A stretch of DNA of 64,000 nt from the NCBI RefSeq assembly GCF_030272615.1, contig NC_081415.1, positions 265,825,925 through 265,889,924 on the forward strand, read 5' to 3'. Made by a program: the position numbers and the translations under genes. The notes beneath the pieces are model-generated. The model did not search any database, was not told where the DNA came from, and was given only the letters and a program-made list of their open reading frames with translations. Shown here piece after piece: positions 36,471 to 48,689 of the stretch (position 1 is the stretch's first letter; every line of letters starts with the position of its first letter). The stretch comes from Cryptomeria japonica. Its lineage: Eukaryota > Streptophyta > Pinopsida > Cupressales > Cupressaceae.

Positions 36471-37841
36471 TCAAGACACTCACATGGATGATAACCAAAT
36501 TTGAATGATATCGGAGGCACCAAAATATGATGATGATAGAAATCTTTGGCTCAGAGACTAGGGGCATGATCAACCATCTCATTTAGGTTGGTTTGAAGAT
36601 GAACTCATAGAACACATCATGGATGCCAAACATATACATAAAGACTATGAAGAAGGATTCAACATAAATCTTGATAACACAACATATGATACCAACAAAA
36701 TCTATAAGTCATATGATACAGTTTCTATGATCACCATAACTCCCAGAGATAGAGACTATGTAGTAGTTACTTGCAGATCAAAGGTAACTTTACAAAGAAT
36801 ACAACAAAATCATCCACTAGCAGTAGGGACCTATAATGTTGTTGAGCAACTTAAGAAAAATCTAGCACAAATATCATTATTTGAACTTTTGCGTATTTCA
36901 CCCACTCATAGAGCTATAGTGGACAAAGTACTTCAAGATTCTGTAGTGGACAGAGATATAGATGAAAATGCCTTCCAGTCTATGGTAGGAAATTTGACAC
37001 AAGGCACTCATATTGCATTCATAGAACAAGACATTCCTAGTGATAGACTGCTTCATAACGACCCACTACATCTAAAAGCCTACATACATAAGAGAAGAAT
37101 CAGAAGAGTACTCGTAGATGGAGGAGCTAGTCTAAACATTTGTACTTTAAAACTGGTTAAGGCACTAGGATATTCTGAACTTCACATTGATTCATCCAAG
37201 AGGATAAATATTAAGGTATACGATGATGAAGAATGTCCATCAAAAGGCATTGTAATATTACCCGTATAAGTGGGACCTATAACAACAGAGGTCACTTTTA
37301 AAGTCTTGGATAGAGAACTGGGATATAACATGTTATTGGGCCACCCATGGATCCACACCATGCAAGCAGTATCATCCACATTTCATCAGTGTGTCAAATT
37401 CCCATATAATGGTATTGAAATCACCATAAAGGGTGATCCAAATCCCTTCCAACATTGGAATTACTTGAAAGAAACTATGGATAATCAAGTACCTATTAAT
37501 CAAGTTGCACCTCTCACTACACAATTGGAGGCATTAACAATCATAGAAATAAAAAAGGATATGCCTACAACATCCTCCTTACAAATAAACAATATGGGTT
37601 GTGGAGAGTATTCTATTGCAAATACTTTAAGTGGGAAACAATTGTCTCTATTTCCTAAGCCTTTTGGGAAACCTCAAAATACAGTACAAAAAAAAGACAA
37701 AGGAAAAGAAATTGTTAGATACATAGACTCATGCTCTTTCATTAGATGGGGTGACTTACAAGAAGAATCCTTGAATGAAGATGTTAACCATTGGATATAT
37801 AGAGAAGAAGATCATATGACAATACCTAGAATACCCACAGA
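36471..37841 (+). pseudogene. Tat-like aspartic protease region
   Basis: A linker with SYDTVSMITITPRDRD near 36707 leads to the retropepsin: RRVLVDGGASLNICTL near 37107, with catalytic Asp kept in DGGAS, and GYNMLLGHPWIHTMQAV near 37322, the second landmark. The domain spans about 37010-37420. One TAA at 37267-37269 interrupts the frame between ILPV and VGPIT; otherwise 36619-37872 stays in one frame. Retropepsin would cut the Gag-Pol precursor. Confidence 0.85.
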
Positions 37842-37990
37842 TCGGTATGGAAATGGATTCAAAATATTGTAGAGACATGGATTTGATGGTACCATAGGCC
37901 TAGGGATACAGAAACAAGGAAGAATAGAGCCTATTGCTCCTAATGATAATCTAGGGAATCAAGGATTGGGGTATAAGCATGTACCACATA
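37842..37990 (+). pseudogene. G-patch domain in the Tat-like polyprotein
   Basis: Immediately after the protease, in the same frame, the sequence reads DRYGNGFKIL, one TAG, RHGFDGTIGLGIQKQGRIEP, then GNQGLGYKHV. The spacing of glycines and the GLG..xQGRxEPI..GLGY pattern are those of a G-patch, an RNA-binding and helicase-cofactor motif. Some retroviruses also have one directly after protease. The single TAG (37870-37872) stands between two matching halves. Confidence 0.78.
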
Positions 37991-38974
37991 TCACAGAGGC
38001 AAGACAATGTACCCTTGATATACTAAATCGACCAATGAAACTATCAAAATACATACCACAAAGGTATTTGTCCACGCAGGTGCTTCCATCTTCATCTCAA
38101 ACAAGTAATCAAGTACCCACATCGCCTAGTGTGGAATCAAATGGGGAAGATATGAGACAATTCCTGCAAGAACCTAGCACCGAGTCACAAAATAATGCAG
38201 TTGTTGACACAACAGTATAGGCTAATGTTGCAATAGATGCAGGTTCACCACCACCAAATGAATCTCATCCATGGTTATTGTCACTACTTCTTCCATGAGA
38301 AATAGCTCATGCTCAACCTAATGAATCAAATGAAGAAAGACTGCAAAGGCTTATACCAGGCTTAAGAAGGATAACTATTATTCAAAGAAGACCAGTCAAT
38401 CTACAACAGAATCGGCGGCAAGAACAAGAAGAAATAAGTGATGATAGCTCACATGATGAAACATACATTGAAAGTGAGATAGACTCTCATGACTATGAGT
38501 TCTTATCACTCCATGATTTTAGCCCACCAACAAGTGTCATATTAAGGTATCAAATAAAGCCTACACAAGATGAAAATACACAAAGTCATTCAAACAATCA
38601 AGTCTTTATGTTATCAAAGTCTACTATGGAAGGGAGTATTGATTTACCCCTTGTACATTCACACTTGATTGATTGGGGGCAAGAAGGAAAACCAAAGCTG
38701 GATATGTTTGAAAATGACGAAGCAATTATAGAATTTCTTGGAGACAAAGAGGGATTTCCACAAGCTGATCACAAACCAAGGTTTGTTGTAGACTTGGATA
38801 GAACAACATACTTTGGAGAAGAAAGTACTTCTACAATAGAAGATAAAGATAAAACTACCCATAATGGCAAGAGCAATTTGGGTAACCTTCTTATTGAAAG
38901 AGAAAGTTCAACATTGCTTATAGAAGAAACAAAAGAAGTAAACATAGCAGAAGGAGAGATTGTACATAACATCC
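37991..38974 (+). pseudogene. Linker between G-patch and RT in the Tat-like element
   Basis: The frame continues past the G-patch with a stop at 38218-38220 and another near 38297. It is hydrophilic and rich in acidic residues and Ser, with no recognised domain (for example ISDDSSHDETYIESEIDSHD near 38435). It ends in EIVHNI at the giant insertion. The bases CATCC at 38970-38974 are the left target duplication. Confidence 0.75.
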
Positions 38975-39992
38975 TGTTGATGGGTGTTTTCACACACTCA
39001 CCAATAGTCAGGTAGTTTATGCAAATAGTCACCACCTCCCCTGAAAAGTAATGAGTTTAGAAGATCTCACTACTCCAAGGTCTTTCTAGTCGGGTCTTGA
39101 TGGTGATGGATAACCCAATGGTTGATGTGGTTATACCTGTAAAGGGGCCTGCTGGTTATGGATAATTGCACTTCCTCTCTTTTTGTATTTTTATGTTTTA
39201 AGATTCTCTGGGAAATAAAATGTGAAGCGTAAAGGGAAACAAGAAACTAACAATAAAGATCAATATAATGATAACTTAATGAACTACTCAATTAGTTCCC
39301 TCCAATCCAAGCAATTATCAAATATTTTCCAAGTTAGCATTCAACAACGGACATCCAAAAAACCTACAAAATCATCAATTTCACAAATATATGGAAATAA
39401 AATCATCAACAATATGGCCTATCCCAATAATTCTCATACACCACTAACATGTGCAATATGATTCATAAAGTGATAGATAAAAAGATTAAACCACGCTGCT
39501 AACTCAAAATAATAGACGTTCCCAGATTACATAGAACAATTTGGTAGAATATAAATGTAGATTAGGCAATCTACAAGCTGCTTTTCATATTAATCTCCAT
39601 GAATGTATAACAAAAATAACTCAAACTTCTTAACAATCTGTAAAATACTCTAAAATCTCTAAGTAAGCCACAAATCATCAATTTTGGACCCCTACAAATG
39701 AATTCAACTTCTCAATTTATAGAAGTTCTTCACCCTACTATCTAGGAAATAACTTTATTCTAAATTGAGAACTGATCCTAGGAGTCGTAGTTAATTTGCA
39801 AGTTTATGCCTTGACACTCCAGTTAACAACTACAAAATAGGGACTGCATGAGCACTACGATGACCCTTCTAAGTGAACCATATTTTCATAATCATGCAGA
39901 ATTTCTCTCAAAATTGGAACTTGAGTAGGAGCAGCAGTTTTAAAATACAAGAAAAAAAGCTTTTCTATCTTTAGTGATTGTGTGCTTATCTT

Positions 39993-42900
39993 TTATTTCT
40001 TGGTAAAAGCTTTATAATTTTCAATTATACATGCAACTGCTTGGACTGAAGGATTAACTACATGCTTAATTCTAAATTTATATTTCTTCAAAACCTCATC
40101 TGCATGTGCTTCTTGTTCCTCTAACTCCTTCACCATGTCCGCCACCTCTTGAGACTGAGTAATCAGCTGTGTGTATCTATCCATAAGGGCGACATCAAAT
40201 TGGGCCGCAGGTCCTAGGTGTTGTGCCTCATGCATCCCACTGATTCAAAACTTGTTGCTGGTCCATTATTCCCGTATCAGCTATTCTGAGGCCAAATGGT
40301 CCCAATATATTCATCACAAAATTCTTGTATGAAAAAATTTCCCTAAGGAGAGGGTCTTGAATGTCAGTCATATCCTTGATATACTATTGATACATCTCTA
40401 TCTTTAGCTCCAAAATGTATACATAGGACTGTAATTTTTCATAGCAATCGCCTCTTAAGAGATCTTCTTTTACTACCACCTCTTCTCCTAGCCGTAGTAT
40501 CCTTTTCAAAACTTGGAACTATTTATTGAAAGTGCTCTCCTTCCGCTTCCATTGTGTGGAGAAGGTTGCCAAAGCTCCACCTGCCTGTACCGTCTTATGG
40601 TATATTTCTACTATATTTTGAAAAAACAACCTAATCTTGGCTGCATTTACCTGGGTCCAAGATTTGGTGGCAGTAGCCAATCGGCTCACCCCCACTAGTG
40701 CCTTTACTTCTCCCTCTGGCAATGACAAGGTTGAAGGTAGGTCATCGGCTCTAGAGGTTTACTCATTTCTAACAAGAGTTGTTTATATTGCCCAAGTTGT
40801 GCCTTAAGCTCCATATTTGAGGTGTTCTCCATTTCAACGTGCCCTTTGACAACACTTGTGGCTAGCTCCAAGGTATCTAGCTCTCCCCACTTGATTTGCT
40901 TACCCAAATTTACCTAGGCTATTTGATACTTGGGAGAAACCTATCCTTCAACTTCATGTGGAACTGCCATGTCTGCAATCACCTCACCAGAACATATTTT
41001 GACAAATGATGGATGGTTTTCAACTTTTTAACCTTTGGAGGTTCCTCACTAATTACTTGTTGTAGAGTGACCTCTAGGAGTTCTACTTTTCTCTTTTTCT
41101 TCCCAAGGGTAAACTACAGCCATTATGGTATATCTTCATCTTTATCACCTTGACGTGATATAATATCTGCAGTTATGACATGAACCTCAACCTGCTCCTC
41201 TACTTCATCTCTTACTTCTGCTTCTATTTGCCCAGGATCTTGGGGTGAGGAAATCTAGTGGGCTAGTTTAGCTTGGAGAGTTTTTTGTTTGTGCAACTCT
41301 CCTAGTTTGGCACTAACCTCCTTGTTGAATGTTGTTTCTTCATCACTTGGCTCTATCTCTGCTTGCCCGACTGCTATATCCTTAAGAAGGTCCTCTTGAT
41401 CTTGGGGAGTTAGGATCAATCTTTCATTCAATATGTCTTCTGCGTCACCCCCTTCACCTTCTAGCAGTCGTTGTTGCTCAAAATCCTCTTCTTCCTAATT
41501 GGAGTCAGACTTGACATTTCTAACTTTCACCCCTTCAGTGGTAGATGTGAAGCCTTGCACTACATGCTTTCTTGCAGATATATTGACTAATGGTGGTGTA
41601 GGAGTAGTGGTGCCTGGAGCACTTGTTGTATCTATTGAAGGTGGTTGGGTGGGTATCTCCTTAGTAGCTTCTAAATTCTCTTCTTGCTTTTGGGTACCCT
41701 CTTATTCAGTGCAGCCTATAGCCATCCTTGGTGGGAGAACCTTGGTGAGTGGCATTGCGCCCAGTCCATTAGTCACTCCTAGGTCTCTAGCCTTCTTCAA
41801 CAGTTCAGACTCCCTTATCTTCTCTTGGAGTTTCTTCAATAAGTCCTCAGTGCTTTCTTGAGGCTTGTCTTCCTCACCTGGGTCAATGGATGTATTCTAC
41901 CTTGAGGCTTACCTTGTCTTTCGGGCGTACTCCTTATGGCCCCTTTGACTGAGGTACCCCTGAGGTCGATTCCTTTTGTTTTGTCTTTGATACGCTGGGC
42001 CTTACCCTCTAGCTTAACCATTGTTTAGTCTTGTTGATGACCTCTTGGGAGACCTTCTCCATATTTGCATCTTTGCTTGTAGACCACTTTACTGGGGAGA
42101 GGGGCCTCTTATCTATCCCAGATTCTCTATAAATTGGATCAAGTAACTCTCCATCATCCCTTGGGTCTTTAGGGAGGTTAGTCTCAATACCAAAATCTCT
42201 TACCTGTGGGACAAATAACCTATTATAGTTCTTTTCCCTGACCTCAAAACTATCTTGTAAGTTGGTACAAAAGTCTTCCAAGTTGGGCCTGTGCCCCTCA
42301 TATGCCTTAGGCACAGATTGTTTGAGTTTCCTATAGGGATCATAAAATTCCCTAGCATGATCATATTCTTTCAAGTTTAAATCTTGAAGCTCTTGTTCCG
42401 TGAACTTTGCCACTTGTATCTTGGAACAAGCAAAGTATCCAATAGACACCAAGAAATCAATTCTTGTTTTATGTTTCGATGATAGCAGTGACTGGAGGCC
42501 TACAAGATGCCTTACATATTCTAGCATAATCACCCTATCATTGCAATAACGAGGCAGCAACATTGGGTTCCCTGTGAATCCACTAACCCTGATATACGTG
42601 GAGCGTGGGTTTTGGATGAACCAACATGCCCACTCTTGGATGATAGCCATAGCCTCCGGGCTAATCCGATATCCTGTATCCCCTATTAATTTGATTATTA
42701 TTGGGAAGAAAAAGCATCATTAACTCTCTTGAAGTGCACCTTAGAATTGGCTTAAGTGAGTTGGGAATAATATTCCCGTATCTTTTTTTTTCCTTCTTTC
42801 TCTCCTAATTGTCCTTCCACTTGTAGGCCTAGGAATTTTCTAGCTCTGGCAGCTACCTAGATGACATATGATGTGAAGAAGAACTTTTGGGTATGCTGCA

Positions 42901-43603
42901 CCTCTTTCATCTACTTAAAAATATTATTAGAGAGGATCTGTGGCCAATCAAAGTAATGTTTCCTTATTAAGACAACACTCATGAATTGGAACATCCAAGG
43001 ATGGAAATGTTTGCAGTCCAGCTTGCCAAAGGCCCTGTTGAGCATAATGATCAGGTCCTTTTGAGGTTCTTTGAAATCCACCCTCAGGATCTCTCTTGTC
43101 TTAAGCCCTGTCTTTCTTTCTTCTTCTAGCCAGTTGGCGTTCATGTGTCTCTTACTAGCTGATACTTTGTTGTTCCATGCCTTTAAGGCCTCTTCTTCGG
43201 TTAGTAGAAATGCTTCTTCCCTGGTGGGGATACCAAAGATGAATCTAAGCATATCTGGGGACAAGTCTATAACTATTTTTCCTTGTGCATCTATGCACTT
43301 TCTGGTCTCTAGATTGTAAAATGGAGCAATGGCCATTATTAATTTTGGTGCCTGCAATGACTGTGGGAATACAGTAGCCTCTACTAATATGGATCTCTTG
43401 ATTCTTTGGTGGAGGGCCTCCAGACTAGGTTTATTCAATTGAGCTTTGATATCTTCAATTTCTATGTGGCTGATTTCAGTGTTTGTAACCCATCTGATTT
43501 TATCCTCAAGCTTTGAGAAATGGACCTATCCCTGATAATAGTATTTCATGGTGGCTGGGAGTCTATCAATTTCTTTGCCTCTTTTGCTGGCGGATGAGTC
43601 CAT
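39993..43603 (-). pseudogene. Copy of the LTR reading frame in the 3' LTR
   Basis: This is the same frame as in the 5' LTR, without the 170-bp duplication. Open blocks are 43438-42911, 42650-42009, 42021-41836, 40907-40704, 40728-40519 and 40235-39993, ending YKAFTKK and TAA. Private stops include TAG at about 42908-42910 (KxMKEVQH) and in VIxVAARARK near 42866, where the 5' LTR has TGG. Because the two copies have mostly different lesions, the shared parent was probably open over most of its length when the element inserted. Confidence 0.72.
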
Positions 43604-43830
43604 CTAACCACTAGAACCTGCAAGGAAAACACAAATCTTTAGTCTCCAAAATTAGGCATAAATTTTAATTTGCTTCAGGACTTCGGGGTCCTGGGGTCCT
43701 GGGTTAGGCACAAAGGGAGAGGGCTCAAAACTTCAGGGATCCGGGGTTCTGAGGTTAGGTCTACACAACAACCACCCAGAACTTTGGGGTTCTAGGGTTC
43801 TGGGCTCATGGAATGGGGTGATCCGAAACT

Positions 43831-43975
43831 CTGGGGTGGTGGAGATGAAACCACCTGGAACTCCAAGGATCCAGGGTTCCAGGGTGGTGGAGATGAAACC
43901 ACCCAAAACTCAAGGGTTCTGGGGTTTTGGGGTGGTGGAGATGAAACCACCTGGAACTTTGGGGATCCAGGGTTA
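43831..43975. repeat. 48-bp minisatellite in the 3' LTR, three units
   Basis: Units start GGGGTGGTGGAGATGAAACC and end near GGATCCAGGGTTCC. They lie between the TATA box and the LTR frame. Confidence 0.85.
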
Positions 43976-44212
43976 AAAAACTAGGGCACGCAAATGAACA
44001 AAAAAAAATACAAAAATGAAAGAAAAGCAAACAAAAAATAAAGGAAAGGAAAACTAACTTAGAAATCACAACAAGGGCGAAAAAATTCACCAACCTGGTG
44101 AATCAAAATTCCCAAAAAATGCCAAAGGAATCTCGGAGGTCTGAAAGTTTGTGACTTGGAGCTCGGGAGGAGGAACTATGGATGCACAAATGAACTTTCA
44201 AAAGTTCATCAT

Positions 44213-44224
44213 CTCTATTTATAG
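44213..44224 (-). promoter_or_regulatory. TATA box in the 3' LTR
   Basis: On minus it reads CTATAAATAGAG, a textbook plant TATA box, in the same place in both LTRs. Confidence 0.75.
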
Positions 44225-44261
44225 CTCCTCGAAGCCGTTTGTATGAAGGCGTTAAACACAA

Positions 44262-44545
44262 CCTTGGGACTTCGGAGCCCTGGGATTCCGAGCTCGACAA
44301 AAGAAAAAGAAAACCCCACCCCGGAACTCTAGGAATTTGGGGTTTCGTAGTAGACAACAAAGACAACCTCGGGACTCCAAGATTCTGGGGTTCCAAGGTG
44401 AACAGACAAAAAAGATATCGGGACTCAGGGGCTCTGAGGTCAACAGACAAAAACACCCCTGGGACTCCGAGGTTCTGAGGTAAAAAAGAAAAATGACCTC
44501 AGGACTTCAGGACTTTGAAGTTCTGAGGGAAAAAGAAAAAAAAGG
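44262..44545. repeat. GC-rich ~50-bp repeats upstream of the TATA box, 3' LTR
   Basis: Imperfect units on plus combine GGGACTCCGAGGTTCTGAGG-like cores with A-rich spacers (AACAGACAAAAA). They sit in the presumed U3 upstream of the TATA box. Confidence 0.7.
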
Positions 44546-44602
44546 GGGCCCACATTTTGACTCAAGGAGACTAATGGGGAAATAGATATGTTGGGCATAA
44601 CA

Positions 44603-45617
44603 AATGGCGACTATCTAGGAAAAATCACTATAGGCAATTTAGAACTTCAGAATCTCTGGTTAACCCGACACTTAAGGATATTATCATTCAAAAGGATGTA
44701 TAAGAGAAAAAAGATGAGTGAAGTGATGAAAAAACAACTAAGATGAGAAATAGACCTGATTAACTCTTAAGTGTGTGCTTATGATTTGTTACCCCATCAT
44801 TTCAATAATGTAGATAATCAAAGGAAACTAGGTGCAAGCTACATAGGTGAAGTCATTAACCATGTTTCATGCAAGGCTCTCCTGGGCATAGCTCTGTTAC
44901 CAATCAAGCGTCTATAGCCTTGACAAAGATACCTCTGGTTCCCGTCAAACAGTGCTCCACTATCAGCCAGGCATCCATAGCCCCAGTGGAGGTTACTTGA
45001 AACACTCATCTGAGTTGCTTAAGAGGATCATTTCTTTCTTTTTTTAATTTTTAGAAAACATTATAGGATATAGAGAATTACTTCTTTCTTCAATAAGCTT
45101 TCAAGCAACTTTCAAACATTAAAGTTTGATAACTGGGTTGGGAGCCACAGTGGATAACATGAAACAACTTGACTTCAAATTTTTCACTTGACAACCAGTT
45201 TATCTGCTATCTCACAAAACTTTCCTGATGTATCTTAATGTGACGTTAGTGCCGAGTTTATCAAGCTAGCCTTTTCCAAATTGAAAGTCAAAACTCACCT
45301 CATATTTAAATGATTATATACCACTTTGAATGAGTATAGACAAAGGTTTCAAACTTAACCAAATGACAAAGAAATCATAAATAGTAGAGAGTCGAAGTCT
45401 CTCAAAATTTGGCAATATGTTATACAAAGGATACCTACTTCCTTTTAGAATCTTTGGGAACAAAACATGTACACCCTGACTCAACAAACAAAATAACAAA
45501 CAAGCAAAGAAAACAAAAACAAAAGGGAAAACACACAACAAGGCCCAAAAATAGGAAGCACAACCAAAAAGAAAACAACTAACTACTATATACAAAAGGT
45601 CCAGCTTTATTGAGGAT
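44603..45617 (-). other. 3' untranslated part of the giant element
   Basis: About 1 kb follows integrase with no gene. The bases just before the 3' LTR read (minus) CTAGATAGTCGCCATT and are not purine-rich, so no ordinary polypurine tract is evident. Confidence 0.65.
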
Positions 45618-46779
45618 TTAACTGAAGTAGTGCTTGAGGAACTGACCATTGACGGGCAATGGTACCTGTTCTCCAGTCAATGAGCTCAACCTAAAAGTGT
45701 TCTCGCCAAGAATTTCAGCTATTTGGTAAGGACCTAGCCACAACCTTTCAAACTTGTGATGATCACCTTTCTTTTCCTTGGCCTTGTCCCATAACAGGGC
45801 TAGGTCAGAGATCTGAAAAGCTTTCACCTTGGCCCTTTTGTCAAACCATCACTTAACAACGGCTTGGTTCCTGGCAAGGTGTTGTAGTGCATTAATCCTT
45901 TTTTCATCAAGTCTTAATAAATTTAAGAGGCGAACCTCTACCTGATCCTCAATGTCAAGTTCTTTCATTAATTGAAGGACCGATATTTGCAAGTTGATTG
46001 GGAAAATAGGGGTCTAGCCATAAACAAGGTAATATGGAGAAGTTCCCAAGGCATCTTTTACTCTAGTTCGATCAGCCCATAAGGCATATCTCAATTGAGT
46101 ATGCCAATCCCTAGGGTTTTTCTCAAGTAGCTTCTTGATGACATCTAGGATGTTCTTGTTCATGGATTCAGCTACCCCATTACCTTGCAGGTAATAGTTG
46201 GATGAAAATTTTAATATCACCTTATATTCACATGACCATTGCATCAACTGTACAGAAGTGAAAGCAAGACCATTATCACATACCAGAGCGAACAACATAC
46301 CAAACTAGTTGATGAAATGCTCTTCAATAAATTTCAGGATTACCTCAGCAGTAGCATTTTGGCATGCAATGACTTCTGTCCACTGGTTACAATAATAGGT
46401 TGCTATAAGAATAAACTTATGTCCTAGAAATGAGTTAGGGTTAATGACACCTACAAAATCCAATGCCCATTGAGTAAAAGGTCTTACCTAGAATACTGGT
46501 TGAAGAGGCATAGTGGGATTTCTTTCTCTGGAGGCTACAATTTGGCATGTATGGCAATGTCGAACATGCTCATGAGTATCCTTAAATATGCTAGGCCAAT
46601 AATATCTAGCCTTCAAGATTTGATGTGTAGTGGCATCTGCTGACCCATGACCTGTACCATATTTCCCGTGAAATTCCTCAATCATATTATGGGCTTCTTG
46701 ATGATCAAGGCACTGAAGGTAGATACCCTCATAATTTTTTCTATAGTGTGTTGAAACCTTGATCATATAATTGGCACTT
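45618..46779 (-). pseudogene. Integrase of the giant element
   Basis: The zinc domain keeps its ligands: EEFHGKYGTGHGSAD near 46690 and VRHCHTCQIVASRER near 46570. The core reads WALDFVGVINPNSFLGHKF near 46465, then VCDNGLAFTS near 46283 and GNGVAESMNKN near 46180, so D, D and E are readable. The end holds DLALLWDKAKEKKGDHHKFE near 45808 and LWLGPYQIAEILGENTF near 45740, a GPY-type module. Stops interrupt at about 46487, 46302 and 46013. Confidence 0.87.
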
Positions 46780-47324
46780 TTGAGCCTTAATGCTCATCTT
46801 TGTGTGGTTGTCAATCCCTCAGGACACCTATTATTCAATAATACAAATACCAAATCTGTGTACCAAGGGTCCTGAGTGAATGACTTCAATGTATACTATT
46901 GGCACTGGATTTGAGGGATGTCGGTTGCCATGGCCTCAGACAATCCTTGGCCTCAGACCAACTTCATTGGATGCATCTCTAAGTCAAATTCTTGCAATAT
47001 TGTCATCCATTTCCCTCGTCGTTCTCCTAGTTTGGACTGCATGAGTAGTGACTTCACTGCTTGGTCAGGAACAATCGCATAAATTTTACTCCTTAGGATG
47101 TAATGTCTAAACTTCTTGACTTCTCTTACTAATGCAAAGGCCTATTTTTCAAGAGAAGAATATCTAACCTCAACACTTTTGAAAGGAGAGCTCATAAATG
47201 CAATAGGCTTCTCGTCTCCTGCTTGCCTCTACATCAAAACAACTGTTCCTGAATGTAGCAAAGCAAAAGAATATATGCAAAATGATACTGTGTAATTAGG
47301 GCTAGTTAGTATAGGAGCTTCAGC
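46780..47324 (-). pseudogene. Degenerate classical RNase H of the giant element
   Basis: The domain after RT reads APILTSPNYTVSFCIYSFAL near 47310, then EKPIAFMSSPFKSVEVRYSS near 47210, KKFRHYILRSKIYAIV near 47105 and GKWMTILQEFDLEM near 47010. The catalytic acidic residue expected after IYSFA is absent, as is typical of Tat-like elements in which a second RNase H takes over. Several stops are present. Confidence 0.75.
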
Positions 47325-48689
47325 AATGGATTTTTTGATCTAGATGAAAGCCTCTTTTGCTTCAGTTGTCCATTCAACCTTAGCATCCTTCTTCATCATT
47401 TCATTCAAGGGCTTGACTATTTCTGCAAAACTAGTAATAAACTTTCTAACAAAATTGATATTCCCAAAGAAATATCTCATCTCCTTTTTACTACCGGGCA
47501 TTTGTAACTTTAATAAGGCTTCTACCTGATCCGGGTCTATAGATATCCCCCTCTCAGAGACTACGTGGCCAAGTAGCTTTCCTTCAGCCACTCCAATCAC
47601 ACATTTCTTGGGGTTAAGGGAAATCCCATATCTCTGACATCTCTCCAATACCTTTGTGAGGTGGTCTGGGTGGTCTTTTCTGACCTTGGAAAATATCATC
47701 AAATCGTTCATATAAATAATAATGCATTTTCCAATCAATTCTTTGAAGGTTGTATCCATCGCTCGCTGGAAGGTTGCCCCAACATTAATAAATCCAAATG
47801 GCATTCTTTTATACGCATACGTTCCCCACTTCATTGTAAATGTTGTCTTCATATGATCTTCATAATTTACCAAAACTTGGTTATATCTTGAATAACCATC
47901 TAAAAATGACATCATTTGCGAACCATTCACTATTTGTAGTACTTCATCCAAAGAAGGGAGTGGGTAATTATCTTTCTCGGAGGCTTTGTTGAGATTGTGA
48001 AAATCCATGCAAAGCTGTATTTCTCCATTCTTTTTCCGCACTGGTACCAGATTAGCAACCCAAGTAGAATGTCATACCGGAAAAATAATCTTAGCGGAAA
48101 GTAACTTTTGCACTTCCTTGAAAATCAAAGGTTCTATTAGTGCATTAACTGGACGTTGCTTTTGCCAAAATAACTTTATGTTAAGTTTTAGGGGAATCAC
48201 ATGGGTGATAATCATTGTATCAAATGTCTTTAAATCTTCATACCCCCATGCTATTATATCGATGAACTCTTTCAGGATCTGTATCAGTTTTTCTCTTTCA
48301 TTTTGAGTGCAAATCTTGCCAATATAGATAATTTTCTCTTGTCCTTCTGGACCAATATTATGGGGCTCGTATTTTCTGGCATTTGAATCTATTGTTAATC
48401 TCTCTTTTAATCTAGGTTCTAAATCAAAAAGTCTCTCCAGGGTGACCATCCCTTTAGGAATAACGTTAGTCGGTAAATCCAAAATATCCATATTACCTTC
48501 ATTGTTAAGATCATCCGATTTGTCTTCCTCATCAATAATTTGATCTTCAAAAGCCTTTGAATTGGCGAGAAAGGCTACGATGTGCACATCATCCCAGAAG
48601 ACTTGGAAATGTTTGATATTGTTAGGTACAACAGGTGCAAAGATTAATTCCACCAAGAACTTCCTTAAAGGGGATTGACTTACTGGTTC
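47325..48689 (-). pseudogene. Reverse transcriptase of the giant element
   Basis: The N-terminal extension holds IAWGYEDLKTFDTMIITHVI near 48250. RT proper reads VANLVPVRKKNGEIQLCMDF near 48060, then YPLPSLDEVLQ, MMSFLDGYSRYNQV near 47920, MPFGFINVGATFQRAM near 47800 and the catalytic IIYMNDLMIFSK near 47727. Family members have YxDD, so the first Asp of the pair is now Asn. LNPKKCVIGVAEGKLLGHVV near 47615 is the thumb. A stop (PVxHSTWVANL) lies at about 48072. Confidence 0.88.

Larger units (their letters stand above)
38975..44602 (-). repeat. 3' LTR of the giant element (5,628 bp)
   Basis: It aligns with 52473-58354 over its whole length, ending on the plus strand at GGGCATAACA in both. 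Compared with the other copy it lacks a 170-bp tandem duplication and one 48-bp minisatellite unit. It contains a TATA box at 44213-44224 and a decayed ~1,200-codon frame at 39993-43603. Confidence 0.92.

Noticed and set aside
39222-39461. Plus-strand open frame starting MKRKGKQETNNKDQ, repeated at 52739-52978
   Set aside because: It lies antisense in the non-coding end of the giant LTRs; its conservation reflects the LTR duplication, and it shows no domain.
41499-41861. Plus-strand open frame, also at 55025-55282
   Set aside because: It is antisense to the acidic spacer of the LTR reading frame; the sense strand explains it better.
43071-43319. Plus-strand open frame, also at 56769-57200
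   Set aside because: It is a shadow of the N-terminal part of the LTR frame on minus.
44239-44478. Gly and Arg-rich or Pro and Ser-rich frames in several phases at 43806-44478 and 57350-58402
   Set aside because: They are translations of GC-rich minisatellites, open because of repetition, not genes.
38985-44602. Giant LTR starting at TGTTTTCACACAC (38985)
   Set aside because: The first boundary tried gave no target duplication. Moving it to 38975 gives CATCC on both sides, keeps homology to 52473 and restores the host frame.
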